64,000 nt of DNA. Origin: Acetivibrio saccincola (lineage in GTDB: Bacteria; Bacillota; Clostridia; Acetivibrionales; Acetivibrionaceae). Positions within the stretch are counted from its first letter, which is position 1. Each line of letters opens with the position of its first letter. Where the stretch lies: positions 620,001 to 684,000 of the forward strand of contig NZ_CP025197.1 in the NCBI RefSeq assembly GCF_002844395.1. The letters are read 5' to 3'. Positions 46,746 to 55,630 of the stretch are shown in pieces. A program made the translations under genes and the position numbers. Under the pieces are notes generated by a model that was not told the origin of the DNA, did no database searches, and saw only the letters and a program-made list of their open reading frames with translations.

Positions 46746-48476
46746 ATGAGATTATCAATATCAAAATCTAAAAATTCAACTTCACTTTATGTAATAAAGT
46801 CTACCTATGAAAATGGTGTACGTTCATCCAAGGTTGTAGAAAAGCTTGGCACAGTAAAAGAATTAGAAAAAAAATTAAACGGCCAAGACCCCATTGAATG
46901 GGCAAAAAAATATGTTGATGAACTAAATAAGAAAGAAAAAGAGCAATCCAGAAATGTTATTGTAAAGTATAGCCAGTCAAGACAAATTGAAAAGGGAGTG
47001 CAGAAATCTTTTAATGGTGGTTATTTGTTTCTACAACAAATATATCATCAGTTAGGATTACACAAGATTTGTAAAGACATTTCTACTAAGTATAAATTTA
47101 CATATAATCTAGATTCCATTCTTTCAAGGCTGATTTATGGAAGAATCCTTTTTCCCTCCTCAAAACTTAATACATGTCAGGAATCAAGCTGCCTGTTAGA
47201 ACAACCTGATTTTGAATTGCATCAGATATACAGAGCTTTAGAGGTAGTCTCTAAAGAAACAGATTTCATTCAGTCAAAACTTTATGAAAACAGTTTATCT
47301 GTTTCTAAAAGAAACGACCACATTCTTTACTATGATTGTACTAACTACTTCTTTGAAATTGAGGAGGAAGACGGTCTTAAGCAATATGGCTTTGGTAAGG
47401 ATCATAAGCCTAATCCAATTGTGGGAATGGGATTATTCATGGATGGTGATGGCATCCCTCTTGCATTCAGTATCCATAGTGGCAATACAAATGAGCAGAC
47501 AACACTTAAACCATTAGAGAAAAAGATTCTCAAAGATTTTGAGCTATCGAAATTTATTGTGTGTACCGATGCTGGTTTATCATCAACAGAGAATCGCAAG
47601 TTTAACAACAGGGATGGAAGAGCATTCATAACTACCCAATCTGTAAAAAAGCTGAAAAAACACTTAAAGCAATGGGCTCTTGCTCCCACAGGTTGGCATA
47701 TTCATGATGGCAATGATTCATATGACATTAGTTTATTGGATAAAGACGAAGAACTCTATGAAAAGCACAAATCAGATACTTTTTACAAAGAACGTTGGAT
47801 AAAAGAAGATGGTTTGGAACAAAAACTTATTGTCACTTATTCTTTGAAATACAGAGATTATCAAAGACAGATTAGAAGCAAGCAATTAGACCGCGCAACT
47901 AAATTAGTTGAGACCAGGCCTTCAGATATAACTAAGAAGAATCAAAATGACTATAAACGCTTTATCTCATCAACCAATATTACTAAGGATGGTGAAATAG
48001 CTGATAAGGTGATATATAGCCTAGATAGAGATGCCGTAGCAAATGAAGAAATGTACGATGGATTCTATGCAGTATGTACAAACCTTGAAGACGATGCTAC
48101 AACTATCACAAAGATCAATCACAGACGTTGGGAAATTGAAGAATGTTTTAAAATCATGAAATATGAATTTAAGGCTAGACCTGTCTATTTAAGCAGAGAC
48201 GATAGGATACAGGCGCATTTTACTACATGTTTTCTTGCACTAGTTGTATATAGATACCTCGAAAAAATCCTAGGTGAAAAGTTCACTTGCCATGAGATTA
48301 CAAGTGGCTTAAGGAATATGAATTTTTATCACATCCCTACCGAAGGATATGTTCCAACATATACCAGAACTGATTTTACGGACGCTTTACATGATGCATT
48401 CGGTTTTAGAACTGATACTGAAATTGTTAGTAACAAAGTAATGAAAAATATTATCAAAAATATGAAAAAGAATTAA
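46746..48476 (+). CDS. IS1634-family transposase
   Basis: A 576-residue protein starting MRLSISKSKNSTSLYVIKST, with AAGGAGGTGG just upstream. The IS4-superfamily DDE residues lie in ILYYDCTNYFFEIEEED, IVCTDAGLSSTENR and RRWEIEECFKIMKYEF (the Y-R-W-x-I-E type motif). The length is normal and no break is seen. It is probably functional. Confidence 0.93.
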   Translation: MRLSISKSKNSTSLYVIKSTYENGVRSSKVVEKLGTVKELEKKLNGQDPIEWAKKYVDELNKKEKEQSRNVIVKYSQSRQIEKGVQKSFNGGYLFLQQIYHQLGLHKICKDISTKYKFTYNLDSILSRLIYGRILFPSSKLNTCQESSCLLEQPDFELHQIYRALEVVSKETDFIQSKLYENSLSVSKRNDHILYYDCTNYFFEIEEEDGLKQYGFGKDHKPNPIVGMGLFMDGDGIPLAFSIHSGNTNEQTTLKPLEKKILKDFELSKFIVCTDAGLSSTENRKFNNRDGRAFITTQSVKKLKKHLKQWALAPTGWHIHDGNDSYDISLLDKDEELYEKHKSDTFYKERWIKEDGLEQKLIVTYSLKYRDYQRQIRSKQLDRATKLVETRPSDITKKNQNDYKRFISSTNITKDGEIADKVIYSLDRDAVANEEMYDGFYAVCTNLEDDATTITKINHRRWEIEECFKIMKYEFKARPVYLSRDDRIQAHFTTCFLALVVYRYLEKILGEKFTCHEITSGLRNMNFYHIPTEGYVPTYTRTDFTDALHDAFGFRTDTEIVSNKVMKNIIKNMKKN

Positions 48477-48506
48477 ATATTACGCACTTTCTAAAAAACA
48501 CAAAAA

Positions 48507-48545
48507 CTCTGGAATGCCTGTATCACTAGGTTTACCAGAGTTTTA
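48507..48545 (+). terminator. Terminator at the 3' side of IS1634
   Basis: AAACTCTGG pairs with CCAGAGTTT around a ~20-base loop, followed by TATTGT. It lies 30 bases after the transposase stop, inside the IS end. Confidence 0.6.
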
Positions 48546-48565
48546 TTGTCTCACAAGTGTCAAAG

Positions 48566-48761
48566 ATAGGATTATATAACATAATATGTATGCAGTCAAG
48601 AAAGCTATGAAACTTTTTTGTCAAATTTACAAACTTAGAGTAAAATTAAAGTATGCAATTTTTCAAAAAAATATGGGAAGAAGTTAAAAAACCCCTTCCC
48701 ATAATCACGTCTTTCCTGTATATTGATTAGTTGAAAATACCATCAAATGAGGTGACGTGAT
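48566..48761. other. Gap between IS1634 and the decayed ISLre2-type element
   Basis: AT-rich, without an open frame. It contains AACTTTTTTGTCAAATTTACA at about 48610-48630, which may be the left end of the next element, and ATCACGTC / GACGTGAT, a dyad around 48700-48760 that ends next to the transposase start. Confidence 0.4.
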
Positions 48762-49975
48762 ATGAATATTTTAAATCAAAAAGAAATAACATTCAAGGAT
48801 TTAGAAAGATTTTTTTTTGAAATGGGTGTAAAATAGCCAAAGGCTTTCTACAAGAGTTTCTTGAGCAAACAGACAAACAGCTTGCCGAGAATAGAAACAA
48901 AAAGGAATTACGGCATGGAGGTAAAAAAATAACTACTTTGAAAACTTTAATGGGTGAAGTTACTGTAAAAAGAAATGTTTATAGAAAAACAGATGAAAAT
49001 GGTCAAGTTCAGCATATGTATTTACTTGACCAATTCCTTGGTTTTGAAACAATAGGGTTGATATCTCCTAATTTAGCAGAAAAAATATTAGAACTTAGCT
49101 GCCAAAAATCTTACCGTCAGGTGGCTCAAACTATTTCGGAGTTAACAAACCAAACAATAAGCCATCAGGGGGTCTGGGATGTAATTCAAACTGCGGGGCA
49201 AAGGCAAAAGAAAGCTGAATATGAAGAAATTAAGGCTTATAAAAATCACCAGTTAAATGGCACTAAAGAGGTACCTGTTCTTTTTGAAGAAGCAGATGGT
49301 GTTTGGTTATCCATGCAAGGTAGAAGTAGAAAGAAGAGGGGAAATGGTCGTAAAGAACTAAAAATAGGCATAGCTTATGAAGGATGGGCTCCAAGGTACC
49401 CATCTTCGCAAGAATATAAAACAATTGGCAAGATGGTTTATGCTGGATATCATAAACCTAGTGAATTTCAAGAGCTAAGAGAGGCTAAGGTTGCAACTAA
49501 ATATAATGTGGATGAAATAAAATATCGTATTTTAAATGGGGATGGGGCGGCCGCATGGATTAAGCATGCTCATGACCCAGAAACAGGGGTTTTTCAGCTT
49601 GACCCATATCATCTTTCTCAAAGCATAGTAAGAAATGTATCTGATAAAAAAGCAAGATATCATATCAAAAGGTGGCTTAAAACTGGTCAATTTGATAGGG
49701 TGTACGAGAAAATAGAGGAATTGAGATATGAATGTGGTGGGCTTATTAGTGAGATTAAAAAACTAAACAACCTTGAAACCTATATCAGAAATAACGAAGA
49801 TGGCATCATCAGTTACAAAGATAAAAAAGAACTAGATATACCCACACCACCCCAAGGGTTAGAATACAGAAATCTAGGTACTATTCCCTTCACTGGTTGC
49901 AAAATGACAAATGGTAGACGAGCCATCCGTAATATTTTTAATATACAGGATTTTAATAGTTTAACTTATCGCTAA
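48762..49975 (+). pseudogene. ISLre2-family transposase (second type), frameshifted and 3'-truncated
   Basis: It starts MNILNQKEITFKDLERFFFE (GGTGACG upstream). A one-base loss in the A run at 48830-48833 gives a TAG at 48834. The corrected frame reads MGVKIAKGFLQEFLEQTDKQ and runs on through LGFETIGLISPNLAEKILEL and NGDGAAAWIKHAHDP to CKMTNGRRAIRN. There the family match ends, where a conserved tail with further catalytic residues should follow. The deletion at about 49930 is real; the frameshift may be a sequencing error. Confidence 0.82.
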
Positions 49976-50338
49976 AATGAATTTGCTTGAGCTTGTTAGA
50001 AAAAGAAAACTGTGTGAGGGCTTTTGTAGGGTTAAATTGGCTATTAGAAGCCTATATAAGGAGTTTGTTGGACCTTGCCACTTTAAATTGGTGTGGTTTT
50101 GAAGCAAAAAAAAGTAATTATATTTTTGATGTATTACTAAATAAATTTTAACGGAGCAAAGCCTGTTTAGCCTGTTTAAAAAGTCAAATTAAATTGTTTT
50201 CAGGAAAGATAGAAAAGTTGCACACTTTTACTTGACACAAACATTAACGTATATTCAATTGTTAGATATGATGATTCTTGTTATGATTAAAGTAGCAAAT
50301 GCCAGTGCTTATCATAACAGAATCAGGAGGTTATTTAC
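49976..50338. other. Gap after the decayed transposase
   Basis: No supported gene. It contains AACTTTTACT/TTGACACAAACA-type sequence near 50220-50240 that may be the right end of the decayed element. A TTGACA at 50232-50237 could serve as a -35 for the following regulator, but the matching -10 is weak. Confidence 0.4.
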
Positions 50339-51364
50339 ATGCAGATAGGTGAAGTAATACGAAAGTACAGAAAAAGAAAAAATATGACTCAGGAGGAAAT
50401 AGCAAATCGCCTTGGAGTCACAGCTCCGGCAGTTAATAAGTGGGAAAATGGAATTTCACAGCCCGATATTATGTTATTGGCTCCTATTGCCAGATTGCTC
50501 AACATTACTCTGGATACTCTACTGTCTTTTCAAGAAGAGCTTACAGTAGAAGAGATAAACAGTATTGTTCATGAAGTTGACGCCAAATTAAAAAACGAAA
50601 CCTATGAAGAGGCATTTCAGTGGGCAAAAGGGAAAATCGAGCAATATCCTAATTGTGAACAGTTAGTTTGGCAAATGGCACTGATTTTTGATGCATGGCG
50701 TTTAGCAAAAAACATTCCGGATTCAGAGAAATATGAAGCTTATATAAACGATTGGTATGTACGTGCATTAGATAGCGAGGATGAAAATATTAGGAATAGA
50801 GCAGCTGATTCGTTATTTGGATTTTATTCAAGGAAGAAACAGTACGAGAAAGCAGAGGAGTATCTGAAATATTTTTCTAGCCAGGATCCGGAGAGAAAGA
50901 GAAAACAAGCATTTATTTATAGCAATACAAATCGGGTGAATGATGCCTATAAGGCATATGAAGAATTACTGTTTTCGGGTTATCAAATGATGAGTATGGT
51001 ATTTCAAAGTATGTATGTATTAGCTATGCAGGATAAAGACAGGGAAAAAGCCTTTATACTTGTTGAGAAGCAAAGAGAATTAGCAAAGATTTTTGAAATG
51101 GGCGAATACTATGAGGCATCGTGTAGACTTGACTTGGCAACAGCAGAGAAAGATGTGGAAGCAACTATAGAAACGATGGAGAGAATGCTTGCTAGTGTTG
51201 ATAAAATATCTGCTTTTACAAAGGCCCCCTTATATGAGCATATGGAATTTAAAGAACTAGATGAAAAATTTATTACAGAACTGCGTAAGAACTTGCTGAC
51301 TAATTTCTGTGATAAAGAAACATATGGCTATATGAAAAAAATAAACGTTGGCAGGAGTTGGTAA
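50339..51364 (+). CDS. XRE-family regulator with TPR-like C-terminal domain
   Basis: A 341-residue protein. Residues 5-60 form a helix-turn-helix of the Cro/CI type (KRKNMTQEEIANRLGVTAPA, then NKWENGISQPDIMLLAPIAR). The rest is all-helical with TPR-like pairs (EEAFQWAKGKIEQYPNCEQL; EKAEEYLKYFSSQDPERKRK). Such proteins in Clostridia often regulate a neighbouring ABC exporter or respond to a peptide. The adjacent gene here is a toxin-antitoxin pair on its own promoter, so no target is evident. AGGAGG lies upstream. Confidence 0.88.
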   Translation: MQIGEVIRKYRKRKNMTQEEIANRLGVTAPAVNKWENGISQPDIMLLAPIARLLNITLDTLLSFQEELTVEEINSIVHEVDAKLKNETYEEAFQWAKGKIEQYPNCEQLVWQMALIFDAWRLAKNIPDSEKYEAYINDWYVRALDSEDENIRNRAADSLFGFYSRKKQYEKAEEYLKYFSSQDPERKRKQAFIYSNTNRVNDAYKAYEELLFSGYQMMSMVFQSMYVLAMQDKDREKAFILVEKQRELAKIFEMGEYYEASCRLDLATAEKDVEATIETMERMLASVDKISAFTKAPLYEHMEFKELDEKFITELRKNLLTNFCDKETYGYMKKINVGRSW

Positions 51365-51604
51365 GAAGTAATTCAAACTTGTTGATAGATTAGCTTAGTG
51401 ATAACTTTTAATAATATTTATGTTTAATTGCATAAGTGCTCAATTTTACAATAAAAGTTTTTACTAAATTGATGGAGCTGTTGCTACTATTATGGCTCTT
51501 AACCGAGCAATCTGAAAAGGTGGTTTAGAAAACTCTGTTTATGATAAAAAAAGGCTTTTAGCTTTTTAATAAAAGAAATTTTTCAAAAAAATTTGATATT
51601 TTTA
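51365..51604. other. Gap between the XRE regulator and HigBA
   Basis: No gene. A weak hairpin, AAAAAGGCTTTTAGCTTTTT at about 51547-51567, with a T-run may terminate the regulator transcript. The rest is AT-rich. Confidence 0.4.
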
Positions 51605-51670
51605 TTGCGAGAAAGGGCAAACTATTATATAATATAATTAACCAAAAAGTTAAGTTAACTAAAAGGTTAA
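51605..51670 (+). promoter_or_regulatory. Promoter and palindromic operator of higB-higA
   Basis: TTGCGA (51605-51610) and TATAAT (51628-51633) are spaced by 17 bases. Directly downstream, 51638-51670 is a 33-bp dyad centred on G51654: TTAACC-A4-AGTTAA on the left and TTAACT-A4-GGTTAA on the right. The outer and inner arms pair perfectly and only the A tracts do not. It covers the likely transcription start, as expected for autorepression by the XRE antitoxin. Confidence 0.8.
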
Positions 51671-51694
51671 TTTAATTGAGGGGGATTATTATAG

Positions 51695-52042
51695 GTGCTA
51701 TTTGAATATGAGAATGATTCTGTTAAAGAAATTTTTACTAATTTTGAATTAATGAAAAAGAAAATTGGATATGAAAAAACAAAAACTATCAAGAAAAGAT
51801 TAGATCAGCTAAAAGCGTCTCCTAACTATAGTATTTATCTAATGACCGGGCTAGGGAAACCCCACCCGTTAACTGGAAATTTGAAAGGATATTATGGGAT
51901 TAGCATAACTGGCAATGTTAGACTTGTAATCAAGCCAGATTCAATAAACTTAGAGCCTGAAGAGCTAAAAAAATGTGAAACAGTAATTATTAAGGGAGTG
52001 GTGGATTATCATGGCGGAAAAATTAATTGGTTTATCTCCTGA
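51695..52042 (+). CDS. higB: HigB/RelE-type toxin
   Basis: A 115-residue protein from GTG 51695, with GAGGGGG about 10 bases upstream. The fold motif GLGKPHPLTGNLKGYYGISI and TGNVRLVIKP match HigB/RelE-superfamily ribosome-dependent mRNA interferases, in which basic residues in the central strand contact RNA. It is upstream of its antitoxin, the inverted order typical of HigBA. The last 32 bases overlap higA. Confidence 0.85.
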   Translation: MLFEYENDSVKEIFTNFELMKKKIGYEKTKTIKKRLDQLKASPNYSIYLMTGLGKPHPLTGNLKGYYGISITGNVRLVIKPDSINLEPEELKKCETVIIKGVVDYHGGKINWFIS

Positions 52043-53132
52043 TCTTATTATACATCCGGGAGAAACTTTAAAAGAAATGTTGGAAGATAAAGAAATGAGT
52101 CAACGAGAGTTAGCTATACGAACAAGCGTAACAGAACCCTATATCAGTAATATTGTCAAAGGTAAAAAACCTATATCTGTTTCATTTGCAAAAAAACTAG
52201 AATATGCATTGGGGGTTGATGCAAGCTTCTGGATAAATCTCCAGTCTAACTATGAAAAGGAATTGGCAGATTATGAGGAGTTAAATGAAATATCTAGTGA
52301 AGAAATTAATATTCTGCAAAAAATAAAAAAGCTAACAGATTATGCTAAAGAAATTGGTCTAATTGCTTCTGATATAGAAGGTTCACTTTTAGTTATTGAA
52401 TGGAGAAAGCTATTAAATATAAGCAAGCTGACTCATATTAGTGAAATCTCACAGTTAGGTGCTTACCGTTTATCATCCTCTGATAATATTGAGGCAGATA
52501 TTCTATTTACTTGGCTTAGAATTATTGATTTAATCACAAAAAGTCAGCAATTAGATGTTGAGTTGAATATTGAGTTATTAAAAGAGAAGCTTCATTTAAT
52601 CAGAGCCCTTACATTTGAAGATATTGAAACAATTCATATCAAGTTGAAAGAATATCTAGCTGAATGTGGGATTAAATTTGCTATAGTCAAGCATTTTACA
52701 GGAGCACCTGTTCAAGGTGTGATTAAGAAAGATAGTGATGGTACACTAAGTCTTATAATGACTTTACGAAGAAAATTTGCAGATGTTTTTTGGTTTACTT
52801 TTTTCCATGAAATTGGGCATATAATAAATGGTGACATAAAAGATCGTTTGATTGATTACGAAGGAGTTGAAAATGAAACCGAAATTAAAGCAGATAAATT
52901 TGCAGCAGATTTTTTGATAGATCCGATTATATACAAAAAACTTGTTAAGTCTGGGGATTTTTCGCTTTCAACAATCAAGGAATTATGTGAAAAAATGAAA
53001 ATACCGTCATTTATCTTAATTGGAAGATTGCAGCGAGAAAAGCATATAGAATATCATTGTTTTTCAGATGAAAAAGTCAGATATGAACTTGATGAGATTG
53101 AAAGAAGGCAAGTCCAATCAAACTGCTGTTAA
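52011..53132 (+). CDS. higA: HigA-type antitoxin fused to an ImmA/IrrE-like metallopeptidase domain
   Basis: A 373-residue protein. The N terminus is a HigA helix-turn-helix (HPGETLKEMLEDKEMSQREL; EPYISNIVKGKKPIS). The C-terminal half holds FWFTFFHEIGHIINGD, an HExxH zinc site of the ImmA/IrrE (COG2856) family, and KADKFAADFLI, where the third metal ligand should be. Such fusions may cleave or sense partner proteins under stress. The length is well over plain HigA (~100), as expected for the fused class. Confidence 0.88.
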   Translation: MAEKLIGLSPDLIIHPGETLKEMLEDKEMSQRELAIRTSVTEPYISNIVKGKKPISVSFAKKLEYALGVDASFWINLQSNYEKELADYEELNEISSEEINILQKIKKLTDYAKEIGLIASDIEGSLLVIEWRKLLNISKLTHISEISQLGAYRLSSSDNIEADILFTWLRIIDLITKSQQLDVELNIELLKEKLHLIRALTFEDIETIHIKLKEYLAECGIKFAIVKHFTGAPVQGVIKKDSDGTLSLIMTLRRKFADVFWFTFFHEIGHIINGDIKDRLIDYEGVENETEIKADKFAADFLIDPIIYKKLVKSGDFSLSTIKELCEKMKIPSFILIGRLQREKHIEYHCFSDEKVRYELDEIERRQVQSNCC

Positions 53133-53467
53133 GCGTAGAGGAAATGGTGAAGCTGCTTAATCCTGAAATTATCGGCATGAGAAATTTTAACCTGATTTTA
53201 AAATAGCACTTCCAATGTTATGTCACTTACCCATAGATATTTTACAAACAACCAATTACCATGTGTTTTTCCAATTAGACCAGCAAATTTTATAAATACC
53301 TAGACAATTTGGTCTATTTGATATAGACTTATAATACAAAGTCTATATCAAATAGACCAGGGAGTGCAGCAATGAGTGAAATGTTTCTTACTGTTTTAAA
53401 TATGAGCCTTATGGGGTGTGGTTGCTTTTCGCCTTTTAATTCCATTCTCCTTTGAGAGCATGTTTAG
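53133..53467. other. Decayed region with a long palindrome and a blaR1 start fragment
   Basis: The 50-bp palindrome at 53310-53359 is listed separately. At 53372 the peptide MSEMFLTVLNMSLMG resembles a BlaR1 start (compare MSELFLT at 54136) but runs into a stop after about 27 codons. The rest is non-coding. The region is likely the remains of a blaI-blaR1 unit. Confidence 0.5.
53310..53359 (+). promoter_or_regulatory. Perfect palindrome with 21-bp arms (operator or hairpin)
   Basis: Bases 53310-53330 and 53339-53359 are exact complements (TGGTCTATTTGATATAGACT... and its reverse), separated by the loop ATAATACA. The inner part (AGACTT-N8-AAGTCT) resembles a BlaI dyad, and TATAAT spans 53330-53335 (arm end and loop). 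It lies 13 bases before a blaR1-like start. A strong repressor site is the simplest reading. Confidence 0.6.
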
Positions 53468-53728
53468 CCTTATGCGTGGAATACAAATGCTCCGAAATTT
53501 GGTATTGAGCAATTTAAAAAGGTCATGAAGAAAAAGGGGTATAGTTATGAAATTATTGATGTTGCAAAGGACTTCATTCCAACTATAAGGAAGAGAATGA
53601 TAATAGACGATGAAGCAATAGATATTTATTTATTTAATAGCAATAAGGAGATGGAAAACGAATCAAGTAATATTGATAGAGGTGGAGCCAGCTATAGTAA
53701 TGGTTCTGAATCAGTCTATGTAGTATAG
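53468..53728 (+). pseudogene. C-terminal fragment of a clostridial lipoprotein-type domain
   Basis: The open frame begins after a TAG with no good start (first ATG at 53525): PYAWNTNAPKFGIEQFKKVM, then GYSYEIIDVAKDFIPTIRKR, DIYLFNSNKEMENESSNIDR and GASYSNGSESVYVV. The order of these blocks resembles a domain at the C terminus of many clostridial lipoproteins. That domain normally continues for another ~25 residues, so this is truncated at both ends. The family recall is not certain. Confidence 0.45.
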
Positions 53729-53770
53729 ATTGTACATAAGTCGGTGTCTTATAGACTAAGGAGGTTTGTT

Positions 53771-54133
53771 ATGAAAGAATACAAACTTACAGAAAGTGAA
53801 GAAAAGTTTGCAGAATTAATCTGGCAGAACGAGCCGATTGGCTCAGGCAATCTTGTCAAGCTATGTGAAAAAGAAATGAATTGGAAAAAGTCCACAACAT
53901 ATACAGTACTTAAAAAGCTATGTGAAAAAGGCATTTTTCAAAATAAAAATGCTGTGGTTTCATCTCTGATTTCAAAGGATGAATATTATGCCAAGCAAAG
54001 TATTCGTTTTGTAGAGGATACCTTTGGAGGGTCACTGCCAAAATTTCTAGCATCTTTTATCAGTGGTAAAAAATTAACTAATCATCAAGCCGAAGAGTTA
54101 AAAAGATTGATTGATGAGCACAAGAAGGTATAG
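53771..54133 (+). CDS. BlaI/MecI-family repressor, second copy
   Basis: A 120-residue protein from ATG 53771 with AAGGAGG at 53758. It starts MKEYKLTESEEKFAELIWQN, the wing-helix region is KKSTTYTVLKKLCEKGIFQN, and the C-terminal dimer region is HQAEELKRLIDEHKKV. It is closer to the clostridial BlaI type than to the copy at 39042. Only a few codons of blaR1 remain after it (MSELFLTHKYFD at 54136), so the sensor half of the operon is lost and this repressor may be uncontrolled. Confidence 0.88.
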   Translation: MKEYKLTESEEKFAELIWQNEPIGSGNLVKLCEKEMNWKKSTTYTVLKKLCEKGIFQNKNAVVSSLISKDEYYAKQSIRFVEDTFGGSLPKFLASFISGKKLTNHQAEELKRLIDEHKKV

Positions 54134-54265
54134 CAATGAGTGAACTATTTCTTACTCATAAATACTTTGATTTTGACTATCTCATTGGCTATACTATAAT
54201 AGATTTTGAAAATTTTTTAGTGTTTTACTTATGTGAAAAGAAAATAGCAACAAAAAGGAGAAAAT

Positions 54266-54838
54266 ATGTTGAGAATAAAAATATCATTTAGTAGTTTACT
54301 AATTTTAATTATATTAATTTTAAATGGATGTAATAATGAAATAAATCAGGTAGAAATTGATGAAGATAACACCAATATTTCTATAGAAAATATAGAAACG
54401 GGTTCTGATTTTACTTTAGATGATATCAAAGAATTTATACTGTTTGCTGATACACTTGCTGATAAAATCACTGATCAATATACATTATCCAACAAAATAA
54501 TTGGGAAATATGATGGTATTGATGTAGGGGAAATCAAAGGGGAATACGACACTTTTACAAAGGTTAGGGAATTAATAGGAGATTATTATACTGATGAAAT
54601 TATAGATCTGGAGATAAGGCAAAGATATCTGGTAAATCTATATGGGAAAATTGGTAGAATTCATGCTTCGGGAGAAAAAACAATTGAAAAATCCCTTGAA
54701 GATGGAATTTTTGATTATCAGATAATTGATTTTGAAAAAGTTATAGATGTTAAGAATATAATAATAACAATTTTAGAAGTCTACCCGGGTAATAAATATA
54801 ATGATACTTGTATTTCAGAGATAAAAATTTACAGATAA
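54266..54838 (+). CDS. Lipoprotein of unknown function
   Basis: A 190-residue protein. The N terminus MLRIKISFSSLLILIILILN with the lipobox LNGC gives a lipidated Cys at about 23, so it should be anchored outside the membrane. The middle (DTFTKVRELIGDYYTDEIID) has the look of small secreted inhibitor-type domains such as IseA, but this is a weak resemblance. The last 25 residues (ITILEVYPGNKYNDTCISEI) match the last strand of discoidin-like glycan-binding domains. It could be a fusion left by a deletion. Confidence 0.65.
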   Translation: MLRIKISFSSLLILIILILNGCNNEINQVEIDEDNTNISIENIETGSDFTLDDIKEFILFADTLADKITDQYTLSNKIIGKYDGIDVGEIKGEYDTFTKVRELIGDYYTDEIIDLEIRQRYLVNLYGKIGRIHASGEKTIEKSLEDGIFDYQIIDFEKVIDVKNIIITILEVYPGNKYNDTCISEIKIYR

Positions 54839-54931
54839 CAACATATATTGAGCCCTAGTATATGAAAACTAAAATGTATTAAGTTGATAAAATCTTGGAA
54901 TTTATAAGATATACTTAAACTGGTGATATAT

Positions 54932-55630
54932 ATGAAAAAGAAAATTTTAATTATTGATGATGAATTAGATATGGTAAATATGTTGAGGAATTTTTTTAGG
55001 TTAAAGGACTTTGATACTATTGAAGCATATAGTGGTGAAGGAATTTTGGACAAGTTAGAAGAAAATCCTGATATCATACTTTTAGATATAAATATGCCGG
55101 GGATTGATGGATTTGGAGTATGTAAAGAGATTCGTAATAAAACAACTTCCCCAATACTGTTTTTAACTGCAAGAGGCTCTGAAACCGATAGAGTTAAGGG
55201 ATTAATGATAGGCGGGGATGACTATATTGTAAAGCCATTTTCCTTAAATGAGCTATATGCCCGAGTCTACTCTCATTTGCAAAGAGAAGAACGAAAAGGA
55301 ATGGCAGCAGCTAATAAATCATCACAACTTATAATTGACTATAGCTCAAGAACTGTTCATTATAAAGGGAAAGAAATAATCTTCACTAAGACGGAATTTG
55401 ATATAATTGAGCTGCTTTCATCCCATCCTAAAATGGTTTTTGACCGTGAAAAGATATATATATCTTTATGGGGTTATGAGGCAATGGGAGATAATTCTGT
55501 AGTGGCTGAGCATATTCGAAAAATTCGGGCTAAAATATCAGAGTTTACAGATAAAGAGTATATACAAACTGTTTGGGGAGTAAGGTACAAATGGGTTGGT
55601 AAAAAAATCTTTCATCAAAATGGAGTCTAA
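54932..55630 (+). CDS. OmpR-family response regulator
   Basis: A 232-residue protein. The receiver domain has acidic pocket IIDDE, phospho-acceptor Asp in ILLDINMPGIDG (about 52), Thr in LFLTARG and Lys in DDYIVKPFS. The C terminus is a winged helix (FTKTEFDIIELLSSHPKMVF; VVAEHIRKIRAKI; TVWGVRYKW). It heads an operon with a sensor kinase and ABC exporter genes. A piece of this gene is copied at 42003-42363. ATG 54932 is preferred over GTG 54923. Confidence 0.93.
   Translation: MKKKILIIDDELDMVNMLRNFFRLKDFDTIEAYSGEGILDKLEENPDIILLDINMPGIDGFGVCKEIRNKTTSPILFLTARGSETDRVKGLMIGGDDYIVKPFSLNELYARVYSHLQREERKGMAAANKSSQLIIDYSSRTVHYKGKEIIFTKTEFDIIELLSSHPKMVFDREKIYISLWGYEAMGDNSVVAEHIRKIRAKISEFTDKEYIQTVWGVRYKWVGKKIFHQNGV

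Larger units (their letters stand above)
46613..48565 (+). mobile_element. IS1634-family insertion sequence
   Basis: The terminal inverted repeats are CTTTGACACTT (46613) and AAGTGTCAAAG (to 48565). The element is about 1.95 kb with a single transposase gene. Its left end touches the ISLre2 copy B end without a gap, so it landed at, or recombined with, that junction. No target duplication is visible. Confidence 0.85.
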
